A stretch of 37,455 nt of DNA from the NCBI GenBank assembly GCA_007117625.1, contig SKGE01000022.1:1-37455 (forward strand), given 5' to 3'. A model generated the notes under the pieces. It ran no database searches. It had not been told where the DNA came from and saw only the letters and a list, made by a program, of their open reading frames with translations. Below, in pieces: positions 19,262-29,041 of this stretch. Each line of letters opens with the position of its first letter. Positions within the stretch are counted from its first letter, which is position 1. Origin of the DNA: Candidatus Izemoplasma sp. GTDB lineage: Bacteria > Bacillota_I > Bacilli_A > Izemoplasmatales > Izemoplasmataceae. Both the position numbers and the translations under genes were made by a program.

Positions 19262-20131
19262 ATGAAGGATTATTTAGTAAAGGCATACGCCTTTGATGGC
19301 ACAGTTAGAATCTATGCCGCAAGAACCAAAAACCTAGCAGAACAAGCAAGAAAAATACACGACCTATGGCCAACAAGCGCAGCCGCAATGGGAAGACTCT
19401 TAACCGCCAGCGTCATCATGGGAGCGATGTATAAAGATGACCAAGAAATAACCATACGAATTGAAAGCGATGGCCCTATCGAAGGTATGGTCACCACCGC
19501 TAATGCCCATGGAGAAGTTCGGGGATACCTCGGAAATCCCCATGTCTTTATGCAGTACAACACGGGAAAACTAGATGTTGGTAGCGCGGTAGGAAATGGG
19601 TTTATCCACGTCACAAAAGATGTTAAAATACGTGACATTTTTACGAGTACTGCAAAAATACAGACCGGTGAAATCGGCGAAGACTTCGCCTACTATTTCA
19701 CCGCCAGCGAACAAATCCCTTCAGCGGTAGGATTAGGTGTAAAAATCGACGAAGACAATACTGTCATCCATTCCGGAGGCTTCATCTTACAACGGATGCC
19801 AGGATGTTCAGAAGAAACCGTAGAACTCATCGAAAAACGTTTAAACGATTTACCACCAATCACAGACCTGTTAGCATCAAACACCACCCCTGAGAAAATC
19901 ATCGAACTGATTGCAAAGGATGACCATAAACTACTACACACCCTAGACTTAAACTACCACTGCCCTTGCAATAAAGAAAAATTCGAGCGTGGTTTAATCT
20001 CATTAGGTAAACAAGAACTCACAACATTACTAAAAGAAGACAAACAAATTAACACCGTATGTCATTTCTGTAAAACCGAATATCATTTTGATGAAGCTGC
20101 CATAAAAGCCTTGATTAAAGAATCAAAATAA
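19262..20131 (+). CDS. hslO: Redox-regulated chaperone Hsp33
   Basis: MKDYLVKAYAFDGTVRIYA..., redox Zn site CPC...CHFC near the C-terminus, SGGFILQRMPG; start chosen at ATG 19262. Confidence 0.95.
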   Translation: MKDYLVKAYAFDGTVRIYAARTKNLAEQARKIHDLWPTSAAAMGRLLTASVIMGAMYKDDQEITIRIESDGPIEGMVTTANAHGEVRGYLGNPHVFMQYNTGKLDVGSAVGNGFIHVTKDVKIRDIFTSTAKIQTGEIGEDFAYYFTASEQIPSAVGLGVKIDEDNTVIHSGGFILQRMPGCSEETVELIEKRLNDLPPITDLLASNTTPEKIIELIAKDDHKLLHTLDLNYHCPCNKEKFERGLISLGKQELTTLLKEDKQINTVCHFCKTEYHFDEAAIKALIKESK

Positions 20132-20146
20132 TCCCCATACAAACGT

Positions 20147-20177
20147 AAAAAGGAAACGTCAAATGACGTTTCCTTTT
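20147..20177. terminator. Bidirectional intrinsic terminator between hslO and glnA
   Basis: Perfect hairpin AAAAAGGAAACGTCA aa TGACGTTTCCTTTTT. Confidence 0.9.
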
Positions 20178-20180
20178 TGC

Positions 20181-21509
20181 TTATAAAGCTTTTAAGTATG
20201 TATCTAACTCCCATTGAGTAATACTCATACGGAAGCGATCCCACTCTTTTTCTTTCTCGACAAAAAACTTTTCTAAAACATGATTTCCTAAAGCCTCTTT
20301 AATAACTTCATCTTTCTTTAAAGCCTTCATCGCATCTTTAAGATTCTCAGGTAAGTTTAAAATTCCCATTTCCTCACGACTTTCACGGTTTAACTCATAC
20401 AAGTTAATATAAACAGGGTCAACTGGATCTAGCTTTCTTGCAATCCCATCAAGTCCTGAAGCCAATATAACACTCATCGCAAGATACGGGTTTGCTGAAG
20501 GGTCAACACTACGAATCTCCGTACGGGTTTGCCTTCCACGTGAAGCTGGAATACGAATCATTGTTGAACGATTAATATCGCTCCAAGAAACATAACACGG
20601 TGCCTCATACCCAGGGACAAGACGCTTGTAAGAGTTTACCGTTGGATTGGTAATCGCAGTAAATGCGCGTGCATGCTCCATAATACCAGCAATCCAGTGG
20701 CGGCAAACATCGCTTAATCCAAGCGAACTCTCTTTGTCATAAAATGCATTTTCCCCATCTTTCGTTGATAAAGAACAGTTTGTATGCATCCCTGAACCAT
20801 TCACGTTCGCAAGCGGTTTCGGCATAAAAGAAGCATGATACCCATGACGCTTCGCAACATTCTTAACCACCAGCTTGAATGTTTGTAGCTTATCACAAGC
20901 CTCTAAAGCATCTTCAAACTCAAAATTAATTTCATGTTGCCCTGGCGCAACTTCATGGTGAGAAGCTTCCATATTAAACCCTAATCGTTCAAGCTCTAAA
21001 ACAATATCACGGCGACAATCTTCCGCTCCATCAATCGGAGAAAGATCAAAGTATCCTCCAGTATCATTGACTTCCATCGTAATACTTCCATTATTTTTCT
21101 TAAACAAGAAAAACTCAGGTTCAACCCCAATATTGAACTTCTCAAATCCCATCGCTTTCATTTTCTTTAAGTTTTGTTTTAAAACATAGCGAGGATCGCC
21201 TATAAACGGTTTACCATCAGGTGTATAGACATCACATACAAGCGAAGCAACATTCCCATAGACACTATTTTCCCAGGTGTGAATCAACCACGTTTTCACA
21301 TCTGGATACAAGTACATATCAGACTCTTGTAAACGGGTAAACCCTTCAATACTAGAGCCATCAATCATAATTTCATTGTTTAATGCATCCTCTAACTTCC
21401 TTACAGGAATCTCAACATTTTTAATCAATCCATGAATATCAGTAAAACATAAACGAATATACTTTACATTTGCTTCCTTAGCACTTTCTAAAACCTGTTT
21501 ACGGTCCAT
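20181..21509 (-). CDS. glnA: Glutamine synthetase type I
   Basis: [72 protein letters not shown]. Confidence 0.97.
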   Translation of the reverse strand: MDRKQVLESAKEANVKYIRLCFTDIHGLIKNVEIPVRKLEDALNNEIMIDGSSIEGFTRLQESDMYLYPDVKTWLIHTWENSVYGNVASLVCDVYTPDGKPFIGDPRYVLKQNLKKMKAMGFEKFNIGVEPEFFLFKKNNGSITMEVNDTGGYFDLSPIDGAEDCRRDIVLELERLGFNMEASHHEVAPGQHEINFEFEDALEACDKLQTFKLVVKNVAKRHGYHASFMPKPLANVNGSGMHTNCSLSTKDGENAFYDKESSLGLSDVCRHWIAGIMEHARAFTAITNPTVNSYKRLVPGYEAPCYVSWSDINRSTMIRIPASRGRQTRTEIRSVDPSANPYLAMSVILASGLDGIARKLDPVDPVYINLYELNRESREEMGILNLPENLKDAMKALKKDEVIKEALGNHVLEKFFVEKEKEWDRFRMSITQWELDTYLKAL

Positions 21510-21530
21510 TTTACCCTCCTAAAATTGAAA

Positions 21531-21558
21531 GCATGTTAAAGCCTGAGCTTTAACATGC
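21531..21558 (-). promoter_or_regulatory. Leader hairpin upstream of glnA
   Basis: Perfect 12-bp inverted repeat GCATGTTAAAGC ctga GCTTTAACATGC between glyA and glnA, just upstream of the glnA RBS. Confidence 0.6.
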
Positions 21559-21649
21559 AGTAGTCGTTTCTAGTTGACTCATAGTTACTTTAAACCATAT
21601 TTCACTAGCGTTTGCAACATGTAAACGTTTTAACTTCTCAAAAGGAATT

Positions 21650-22891
21650 CTATCTATACAAAGGATATCGCTTTGTCAATTCCGCAACACGATCTTTAAC
21701 ACTGTCTAAAACAAAGGCATTTTCAGGATTCATCAAAGTATCATAAATAAGTTTTGCAATCACTTCCATATCTGCTTCTTTGAATCCACGGGTTGTTAAA
21801 GCTGGCGTTCCTAAACGGATACCGCTTGTAATAAATGGTTTTTCCGGATCATTCGGTACCGTATTTTTATTACAGGTAATATGAACTTTTTCAAGCAGCG
21901 CCTCCGCATCTTTCCCTGTCAGTCTTGTCAAAGACTTAACTTCAACCAACACTAAATGATTGTCCGTTCCTTTACTCACGACATGGAATCCTAAGTTCAT
22001 TAAAGCGCTCGCCAATGCCTTAGCATTTTTCACCACTTGATGTTGATAAGCTTTAAACTCAACACCTAAAGCTTCCTCAAACGCAGCCGCTTTAGCAGCG
22101 ATTACATGCATCAAAGGTCCTCCTTGAATCCCTGGAAAAACAACGCGATTCATCTTTTTATAAATCTCAAAATCATTGGTTAAAATAATCCCCCCACGTG
22201 GACCACGTAAGGTTTTATGTGTGGTCGATGTGACAATATCAGCAACCTCACATGGATTGTTGTGAATCTCTGCCGCAACAAGCCCAGCAATGTGTGCCAT
22301 ATCAACCATAAGCTTCGCCCCAACCGCATCAGCGATCTCGCGAAACTTTTTAAAATCAATCTCTCTTGAGTAAGCACTCGCACCCGCAACAATCAATGCC
22401 GGTTTAATTTCTTTCGCCAACGCCAAAACAGCATCATAATCAATCATTTCAGATATTTTATCCACACCATAACTAAAAAATTGATAGTCTTCACCACTAA
22501 AATTCAAAGGGTGACCATGTGTTAAATGTCCCCCGTGGTCTAAACTCATTCCTAAAATTTTATCTCCTGGATTGACAATGCTTCGGTAAGCTCCCATATT
22601 CGCTGTTGAGCCAGAATGTGCTTGAACATTTGCATATTTTACATTAAACAACTTTTTCACGCGATCACGCGCCAAATTCTCAACTACATCAACAAACTCA
22701 CAACCGCCATAATAACGTTTTTTAGGATACCCTTCCGCATACTTATTCGTCAAAATACTTCCTTGTGCTTCTAACACACTCTCGCTGACAAAATTCTCAC
22801 TCGCGATCAACTCTAAATGTGCTTCTTGACGTGTTTTTTCATGGTGCATTGCTTCATAAAGTACCGTATCTTTTTCCTTAATCGTTTTCAT
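21650..22891 (-). CDS. glyA: Serine hydroxymethyltransferase
   Basis: [50 protein letters not shown] (PLP lysine); start at [15 protein letters not shown]. Confidence 0.97.
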   Translation of the reverse strand: MKTIKEKDTVLYEAMHHEKTRQEAHLELIASENFVSESVLEAQGSILTNKYAEGYPKKRYYGGCEFVDVVENLARDRVKKLFNVKYANVQAHSGSTANMGAYRSIVNPGDKILGMSLDHGGHLTHGHPLNFSGEDYQFFSYGVDKISEMIDYDAVLALAKEIKPALIVAGASAYSREIDFKKFREIADAVGAKLMVDMAHIAGLVAAEIHNNPCEVADIVTSTTHKTLRGPRGGIILTNDFEIYKKMNRVVFPGIQGGPLMHVIAAKAAAFEEALGVEFKAYQHQVVKNAKALASALMNLGFHVVSKGTDNHLVLVEVKSLTRLTGKDAEALLEKVHITCNKNTVPNDPEKPFITSGIRLGTPALTTRGFKEADMEVIAKLIYDTLMNPENAFVLDSVKDRVAELTKRYPLYR

Positions 22892-23393
22892 TACTTTCCT
22901 CCTGGTGTTGGCTAATAAAAACGCCTTGTTCATTTACCACAATGCTCTCATTAAAACGCGTTGGAACATTTTTTCCAACATAGTCCGCACGAATTGGCAA
23001 CTCTCTATGGCCGCGGTCAATTAACACTGCAAACTGAATTTTAGAAGGCCTTCCAAGGGCTATAATCGCATCCATCGCAGCACGAACCGTCCTTCCTGTA
23101 TAAAGCACATCATCGACCACCACTACGTGCTGATCTTGTGTACTAACCGCTAACTTTTTATGACTATCACTTGGTTGATCATCTCGATACGGAGAAATAT
23201 CCAAAGCATAAACAGGCACATCGATACCTTCAAAACGCTTCAAATTTTCCCCAATCATCTGTGCCAACCGAACACCCTTTTTCTCGACACCAAAGAGCAT
23301 CAAATTATCAAACTTTCCAACCCGTTCAATAATCTCATGCGTAATTCTTTTTAACGTTCTTTCTACAGTTAAATCATCCCATAATAACCTCAT
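22878..23393 (-). CDS. pyrR: PyrR-type pyrimidine operon regulator / uracil phosphoribosyltransferase
   Basis: [59 protein letters not shown]. Confidence 0.95.
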   Translation of the reverse strand: MRLLWDDLTVERTLKRITHEIIERVGKFDNLMLFGVEKKGVRLAQMIGENLKRFEGIDVPVYALDISPYRDDQPSDSHKKLAVSTQDQHVVVVDDVLYTGRTVRAAMDAIIALGRPSKIQFAVLIDRGHRELPIRADYVGKNVPTRFNESIVVNEQGVFISQHQEESNEND

Positions 23394-23481
23394 AAAATCA
23401 CCTCAAGTCTACATCTATTGTATATTATCTCAAAGTGATTGTAAACCCAAAGATAAAAGCGCTATCATAAATAAACCCGAT

Positions 23482-23509
23482 AAAAAAAGGCTGTGAAATC
23501 ACAGCCTTT
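23482..23509 (-). terminator. Intrinsic terminator downstream of NCS2 permease
   Basis: AAAGGCTGTG aaat CACAGCCTTT with T-run on the minus strand. Confidence 0.88.
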
Positions 23510-23516
23510 AAACCCT

Positions 23517-24923
23517 TTATAATATAATCGTATTAAGTGCAAAGAAGACAATAAACACAACCATTAAAATATACATAATTGGATTCACTTCTTTACCACG
23601 TTTTGTTGAAAGCATAATGATTGGATAGAAGATAAACCCTACCGCAATACCTTCCGCAATCGAGAAAGTGAAAATCATAAATACAATCGTTAAGAACGCT
23701 GGAATAAGAATCGCTTTATCATCCCACTGAATATTCTTAAGTTGCGTCACCATCAGAGCACCAACCATAATCAATGCCATTGCAGTCACCGGTGAATACG
23801 TTGCAACTAAAACTTCTTCACCATCAATCATTGCAAACTCATTAATACCCGTAACAACACTTAACAATGGATAAATGAACAATGAAATTAAGAATAATCC
23901 AGCAACCGTAACCGCCGTTAAGCCAGTACGTCCACCTTGTTCAATTCCTGTTGAAGACTCAATATAACTTGTAACAGTACTCGTTCCAACAACAGAACCA
24001 GTAACCGTACCGATCGCATCTGCAAGTAACGCACGGTCTCCACCTACTAATTCACTCTCTTCGTTAATTAAACCAGCTTGGTTTCCAACTGCCATAAGTG
24101 TACCTGCTGTATCAAAGAAATCCACAAATAAGAAGATGAAAATAACAAACCATGCCGATGGATGTGAGAACAGCTCTCTAAACCCACCACGGAAAGGCGC
24201 AAATATAGTCTCTCCAACTTCACCCATAAATCCTACAGAGAAATCCGTTGAATAAGAAGGCATCAAATCAACCCCAATTGCCCCAAAAATCAATCCAACA
24301 ATCGCAGTTGCAACAATGGAAATAATTAATGCAAACTTATTTCCCATCGAATAAAGCACGACAACCAATACCAAACCAAAAATAGCTAGTAAGACAGGTG
24401 GATTACTAATATCTCCTAACTCAACCAATGTCGCTTGAGATCCAACCACAATCCCTGCATTTTTTAGTCCGATAAAGGTAATAAAGAAACCAATCCCCGC
24501 ACCAACCGCATACTTTAACCCTTGCGGTACTGCATTGATTACTTTACGGCGAATCCCTGTTACAGAAATAATTAAGAACAAAATCCCTGAAAGAAGTACC
24601 GCAGCTAAAGCACCACGCCATTCAATACCTTCAAAACCAAACAACACAACATTATAAGTAAAGAAAGCATTAATCCCCATACCTGGCGCTAGCGCAACCG
24701 GATAGTTTGCCACTAATCCCATAATCAAACACGCAATCATCGAAGCAATGACCGTCGCAAAGAACACCCCACCAAAAGGAACCCCTGCTTCATTTAACAT
24801 ATTCGAGTTTACTGGCAAAATATACGCCATCGCTAAGAAAGTAGTAACCCCTGCCAAAATCTCTGTACGCATTGTCGTATTGCGTTCTTCCAACTTGAAA
24901 AACTTAGTAATCCTCTCAACCAT
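23517..24923 (-). CDS. NCS2 family purine (guanine/hypoxanthine) permease
   Basis: MVERITKFFKLEERNTTMRTEILAGVTTFLAMAYILPVN, FFDTAGTLMAVGNQAGL, VGTSTVTSYIESSTGIEQGGRTGLTAV; preceded by a guanine riboswitch. Confidence 0.94.
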   Translation of the reverse strand: MVERITKFFKLEERNTTMRTEILAGVTTFLAMAYILPVNSNMLNEAGVPFGGVFFATVIASMIACLIMGLVANYPVALAPGMGINAFFTYNVVLFGFEGIEWRGALAAVLLSGILFLIISVTGIRRKVINAVPQGLKYAVGAGIGFFITFIGLKNAGIVVGSQATLVELGDISNPPVLLAIFGLVLVVVLYSMGNKFALIISIVATAIVGLIFGAIGVDLMPSYSTDFSVGFMGEVGETIFAPFRGGFRELFSHPSAWFVIFIFLFVDFFDTAGTLMAVGNQAGLINEESELVGGDRALLADAIGTVTGSVVGTSTVTSYIESSTGIEQGGRTGLTAVTVAGLFLISLFIYPLLSVVTGINEFAMIDGEEVLVATYSPVTAMALIMVGALMVTQLKNIQWDDKAILIPAFLTIVFMIFTFSIAEGIAVGFIFYPIIMLSTKRGKEVNPIMYILMVVFIVFFALNTIIL

Positions 24924-24970
24924 TTAAAAAATCCTCCTCTTTTTATTGTGGTTGTGTACGTAACACCAAA

Positions 24971-24997
24971 AAAAGGGAGAATTCACTCTCAATCCTA
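24971..24997 (-). terminator. Putative riboswitch expression-platform terminator
   Basis: Minus strand GGATTGAGAGTGAATTCTCCC followed by TTTTTTT; stem contains a bulge. Confidence 0.55.
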
Positions 24998-25004
24998 TAT
25001 AAAG

Positions 25005-25073
25005 CATCATAGTCCCGAAATTTACGGTGCCGGGGTAGAGACGATCAGACCCTATTTCTGATCTTATACGATA
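25005..25073 (-). promoter_or_regulatory. Purine riboswitch aptamer, guanine type
   Basis: Minus strand AUCGUAUAAGAUCAGAAAUAGGGUCUGAUCGUCUCUACCCCGGCACCGUAAAUUUCGGGACUAUGAU: P1 AUCGUA/UAUGAU, P2 GAUCAGA/UCUGAUC with 7-nt loop, conserved UCUACC and CCGUAAA loop, C at the position discriminating guanine from adenine aptamers (GACUAUG). Confidence 0.95.
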
Positions 25074-25130
25074 CCAACCGATTTCATTCTACTATAAAAT
25101 CATTTCCTAAAGCAACAAAAAAATCGACTT

Positions 25131-25781
25131 TTATGTATTCTTTCTAATTTGTGGTTTCATAAACTTTTCATTTAAAACAATCGCTAAGCCTATCATCATT
25201 GCCGTTCCAACTAAAATAATAATCCCGCTCACCATCCAAAAATTACTTGGCAACAGCATAATCAAAACATCATCACTTCGCAAAATCCAATCGTCATTAT
25301 CAAAAAGCAATAAATGAAACCACGTAAAAATCCGACCAAAATCAATCAAAAACCAAGTTCCAACAAACACTAAAAAACCTAAAGGTAACCAAAAAATATT
25401 TCGATACGTATCATAAAACGCTCGCTTATTAACTTTAAACAAAATAATCGAAACCGACACCACAAATAGCAAACTCACCAAAGCGATTCCTCGCAACAAC
25501 GTATACACATCGCGAACATCCACCATATGCCTAATCTCAATATCCCGCATTAAAACTGAATCATCTTCTGCGTTCGCGCCAAACTCCAAATCATCATGGC
25601 GATAATTTAAATAATCAATCAACTGTCTCGCCACATAATCATGATCATACTCAATCAAATCATGCGAAGCATAGAGCCCCTTAGACATACGCATATAAGG
25701 ATTGCTCGTCAACAAAGACGCAAAAAGCATTAACGCAACCATCGTAAAGGCAGCCGAAAAAACAACTCTCAGAACAACCAT
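25131..25781 (-). CDS. TIGR01906/DUF1461 family integral membrane protein
   Basis: EIRHMVDVRDVYTLLRGIALVSLL flanked by several TM segments; typical of TIGR01906. Confidence 0.75.
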   Translation of the reverse strand: MVVLRVVFSAAFTMVALMLFASLLTSNPYMRMSKGLYASHDLIEYDHDYVARQLIDYLNYRHDDLEFGANAEDDSVLMRDIEIRHMVDVRDVYTLLRGIALVSLLFVVSVSIILFKVNKRAFYDTYRNIFWLPLGFLVFVGTWFLIDFGRIFTWFHLLLFDNDDWILRSDDVLIMLLPSNFWMVSGIIILVGTAMMIGLAIVLNEKFMKPQIRKNT

Positions 25782-27082
25782 TACACCTCAACTCCAAACA
25801 CACGCTCTAAAATAGTATCCACCTCACGCAGATAATAAGTAAGGTCAAAACATTCCTTAAGCATTTCTTCATTTAACACTTCTCGAACCGACTGCGTTTC
25901 CAATAATAAATCCAAAAACTGTTGTTTGGTTTCATAAGCTTTCATCGCAAGCGGTTGTACCAAATCATAGGCTGCCTCACGACTCATCCCACAATCGATT
26001 AAAGCATGCATCACACGCTGCGAAAAAATCACGCCATAAGTAATTTTTATATTATCAACAACCTGCTCTTCATTAACGATAAGTGTTCGTAACACCCGCT
26101 CATAACGCGTTAACATATAATCAAGTAGCATAAACGCATCTGGAAACGCTACGCGCTCAACCGATGAATGTGATATATCACGCTCATGCCACAAAGTAAC
26201 ATTTTCTAAAACACTGCTTAAATATCCACGCATTAAACGCGCACAACCACACATATTTTCAGAAGCAATAGGATTTTTCTTATGCGGCATCGCAGAAGAT
26301 CCTTTTTGATTTTTATCAAAATATTCACTTACCTCACGTACCTCAGTACGCTGTAAATGACGAACTTCTAAGGCAATTTTTTCAACTTCAGTCGACAGCA
26401 TGACCAATGCTTGCATCAACGCCACATGACGGTCACGCTGCAATGTTTGCGTCGAAATATTTACACTGCCAAGTCCTAGCGATGCACAAACATGATCTTG
26501 AATAAACGGCGAGGTATTCGCGAAATTCCCAACCGCACCACTAATCTTACCTACAAGCGCTTCTTCACAAGCCGCATCAAAGCGTTTTAAATGTCTAGAA
26601 AAGGCATCATACCACAAAGCAAACTTAAGTCCAAACGCCGTAACTTCAGCGTGTATACCATGCGTCCGTCCCATACAAGGTAAGGCTTTGTACTGAAATG
26701 CTTTTTCTTTTAACATATCCATAAAAGCGATAATTTTAGGGCGAATAATCTCTACTGCTTTTTTATACTGCACGCTGTTTGCCGTATCGACAACATCAGT
26801 GCTCGTCAATCCATAATGAAACCATTGTTTTTCTTTCCCAAGCTGTTCAGAAATACTTCGGGTAAAAGCGATGACATCGTGTTTCGTGTTTTCTTCAATC
26901 GCTTGAATGCGTGCCACATCAATGCGAGCTTTTTGAGCAATCTTATCAATCGCTTCTTTAGGCACAACCCCAAGCTCAGAAAAAGCTCTGAGCGATGCAA
27001 TCTCAACATCTAAATACGCTTGAAACTTCGCTTCCTCTGAAAACAAAGCACGCATTTCTTTTAAACCATATCTTTCAATCAT
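25781..27082 (-). CDS. purB: Adenylosuccinate lyase
   Basis: YGLTSTDVVDTANSVQ, MGRTHGIHAEVTAFG, KGSSAMPHKKNPIASENM signature, HERDISHSSVER. Confidence 0.96.
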   Translation of the reverse strand: MIERYGLKEMRALFSEEAKFQAYLDVEIASLRAFSELGVVPKEAIDKIAQKARIDVARIQAIEENTKHDVIAFTRSISEQLGKEKQWFHYGLTSTDVVDTANSVQYKKAVEIIRPKIIAFMDMLKEKAFQYKALPCMGRTHGIHAEVTAFGLKFALWYDAFSRHLKRFDAACEEALVGKISGAVGNFANTSPFIQDHVCASLGLGSVNISTQTLQRDRHVALMQALVMLSTEVEKIALEVRHLQRTEVREVSEYFDKNQKGSSAMPHKKNPIASENMCGCARLMRGYLSSVLENVTLWHERDISHSSVERVAFPDAFMLLDYMLTRYERVLRTLIVNEEQVVDNIKITYGVIFSQRVMHALIDCGMSREAAYDLVQPLAMKAYETKQQFLDLLLETQSVREVLNEEMLKECFDLTYYLREVDTILERVFGVEV

Positions 27083-27102
27083 CGCGTTTCACCCTTTATA
27101 AA

Positions 27103-27960
27103 TTATTTATCCTCAATCATCAAGAAACACTCTACCGTATTTTGCAGCAAAGAGGCAATCGTCATTGGTCCGACACCACCAGGAACAGGTGTAATAAACG
27201 ATGCTTTTTCCTTAACGGCATCGAAATCAACATCGCCGACCAACTTACCATCAACTCGGTTTACCCCAACATCAATGATAATGGCACCTTCTTTAACCAT
27301 ATCTGCCGTCACCATATTCGCACGACCCACCGCCGCAACAATAATGTCAGCTTTCAAAGCTAATTCTTTCATATTCGTGGTACGTGAATGCGCAATCGTA
27401 ACCGTTGCATGCTCTTTTAATAATAACATAGCTGCTGGCTTTCCAACAATATTACTTCTCCCAATCACGAGCGCTTGCTTTCCTTTAATCTCCGTATTAG
27501 TACTCTTAAGCATCGTCATAATCCCTTTAGGCGTTGCCGGTAAAATACCTTCTTGACCTAAATGAACCGCCGCAACATTCAATGGATGAAACCCATCCAC
27601 ATCTTTTTCTTTTTTAATCGCATTTATAACTTTGTTGTCATCAATATGTTTAGGAACAGGTAGTTGCACCAAAATACCGTGTACATCTGGGTCTTCGTTG
27701 AGCTCATGAATCAAAGCTAAAAGCGCTTCTTCTGTAATGCTATCATCTTTACGAATCAAGGTGCTTTTCATTCCTGCACGTAAACAGGCGCGCTCTTTTG
27801 CAGTCACATAAGATAAACTTGCAGGATCATCCCCGACTAAAATAACAACCAAATGCGGAACCTTATTAAACTTTTCTTTCAATCCTTCCACTTGAACTTT
27901 AACTTCTTCACGAATTTCTTTCGATAAAACTTTCCCACTAATAATATTACTCATAAACAT
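27103..27960 (-). CDS. folD: Methylenetetrahydrofolate dehydrogenase / methenyl-THF cyclohydrolase
   Basis: VILVGDDPASLSYVTAKERAC, GILVQLPVPKHID, KDVDGFHPLN, VIGRSNIVGKPAAMLL, TPVPGGVGPMTIASLLQNT. Confidence 0.97.
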   Translation of the reverse strand: MFMSNIISGKVLSKEIREEVKVQVEGLKEKFNKVPHLVVILVGDDPASLSYVTAKERACLRAGMKSTLIRKDDSITEEALLALIHELNEDPDVHGILVQLPVPKHIDDNKVINAIKKEKDVDGFHPLNVAAVHLGQEGILPATPKGIMTMLKSTNTEIKGKQALVIGRSNIVGKPAAMLLLKEHATVTIAHSRTTNMKELALKADIIVAAVGRANMVTADMVKEGAIIIDVGVNRVDGKLVGDVDFDAVKEKASFITPVPGGVGPMTIASLLQNTVECFLMIEDK

Positions 27961-28525
27961 CTCCTTTATTTTTATAGAAATTTTCTCTTAATATAGCGTA
28001 ATAATCTAAATCCCAATACCCTCCATCCTTCGCTCTTAAGCGTTGATACAAGGTTCCTTCTTTGACCATCCCCGCTTTTTGCATTACACGACCCGATGCA
28101 GGGTTAATCGTTGCATGGCGCGCCTCAATACGGTTCACCTCAACTGCTTCAAACAAAAACTTAACCACCATTTGAACCGCTTCACTAACAATTCCTTTTC
28201 CCCAATAAGGTCTCGCAAGACAATAGCCAAGCTCAGCATAGGCATGTTTTTCAGAAAACATCACACAATCTATAGTTCCAATCAACTTCCCTGATAGAGG
28301 ATCAACCATGCCCCACCGATAGGTCCAAGGCTTTTGATAATCTTCTATCCAACCTTTAAGAATCGCCTTCGTCACATCAATACTTTCGTGTGGTTCCCAT
28401 AAAACAAACTCTGTGACCGCTTCATCTTGACACCAGTTTTCAAACATTTCACGCGCATCGTACATCGTCAACTTTCTCAATATAACGCGCTTTCCCTTTA
28501 AATATTCGGTTCCTACGTCGTTCAT
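27947..28525 (-). CDS. GNAT family N-acetyltransferase (RimJ/RimL-like)
   Basis: LKGKRVILRKLTMYDAREMFENWCQDEAVTEFVLW, LGYCLARPYWGKGIVSEAVQMVVKFLFE, RVMQKAGMVKEGTL. Confidence 0.9.
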   Translation of the reverse strand: MNDVGTEYLKGKRVILRKLTMYDAREMFENWCQDEAVTEFVLWEPHESIDVTKAILKGWIEDYQKPWTYRWGMVDPLSGKLIGTIDCVMFSEKHAYAELGYCLARPYWGKGIVSEAVQMVVKFLFEAVEVNRIEARHATINPASGRVMQKAGMVKEGTLYQRLRAKDGGYWDLDYYAILRENFYKNKGDVYE

Positions 28526-29032
28526 TTATTCCTCCGACATATACGCATCAACAATCTCACCAAAAAACATAATATGAGTATCGTGGTTTGGGTAATAACG
28601 CTCCGTAATCGTTTGATCAATCAGTGCAGGTTCCATCGTTTGTTGGTAAACCTTCGCACATTCATAATTCAGCTTACACTCCTTAATAATCGGACTTTCA
28701 ACTTTGCGACCACTTACTAATGTCAAACCCGCCTTCTTAAATTTATCAATGTCTCTTCCAGATTCTGTCCCAGCGATTTTCAAAGCTTCTCTTAAATCTT
28801 GTTCTACCGGTACGTTAATCGTGTAGTCTTTTGCTTGCAACAAGACATCGTAGGTAAACCGAGAATAACGAACATAAGCGATAAACATAGGTTTTCCCCA
28901 TATAACACCAATATGTCCCCAAGCAATCGTCATCGTGTTCACCGTGTCTTTTCCTTTAACGGTAATAAAGACACCTTTTGGCAGCTGCCTCAATAACGCT
29001 TCACCATACTTATGGTATTGATCAATCATCAT
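28526..29032 (-). CDS. Flavin reductase family protein (FMN-binding split barrel)
   Basis: LPKGVFITVKGKDTVNTMTIAWGHIGVIWGKPMFIAYVRYSRFTYDVLLQAKDYTINVP, GTESGRDIDKFKKAGL. Confidence 0.82.
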   Translation of the reverse strand: MMIDQYHKYGEALLRQLPKGVFITVKGKDTVNTMTIAWGHIGVIWGKPMFIAYVRYSRFTYDVLLQAKDYTINVPVEQDLREALKIAGTESGRDIDKFKKAGLTLVSGRKVESPIIKECKLNYECAKVYQQTMEPALIDQTITERYYPNHDTHIMFFGEIVDAYMSEE

Positions 29033-29041
29033 CTTCCACTC

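Noticed and set aside
21620-21633. cre-like TGTAAACGTTTTAA upstream of glnA
   Set aside because: Two mismatches to the TGTAANCGNTTACA core, and AT-rich sequence makes such matches likely by chance.
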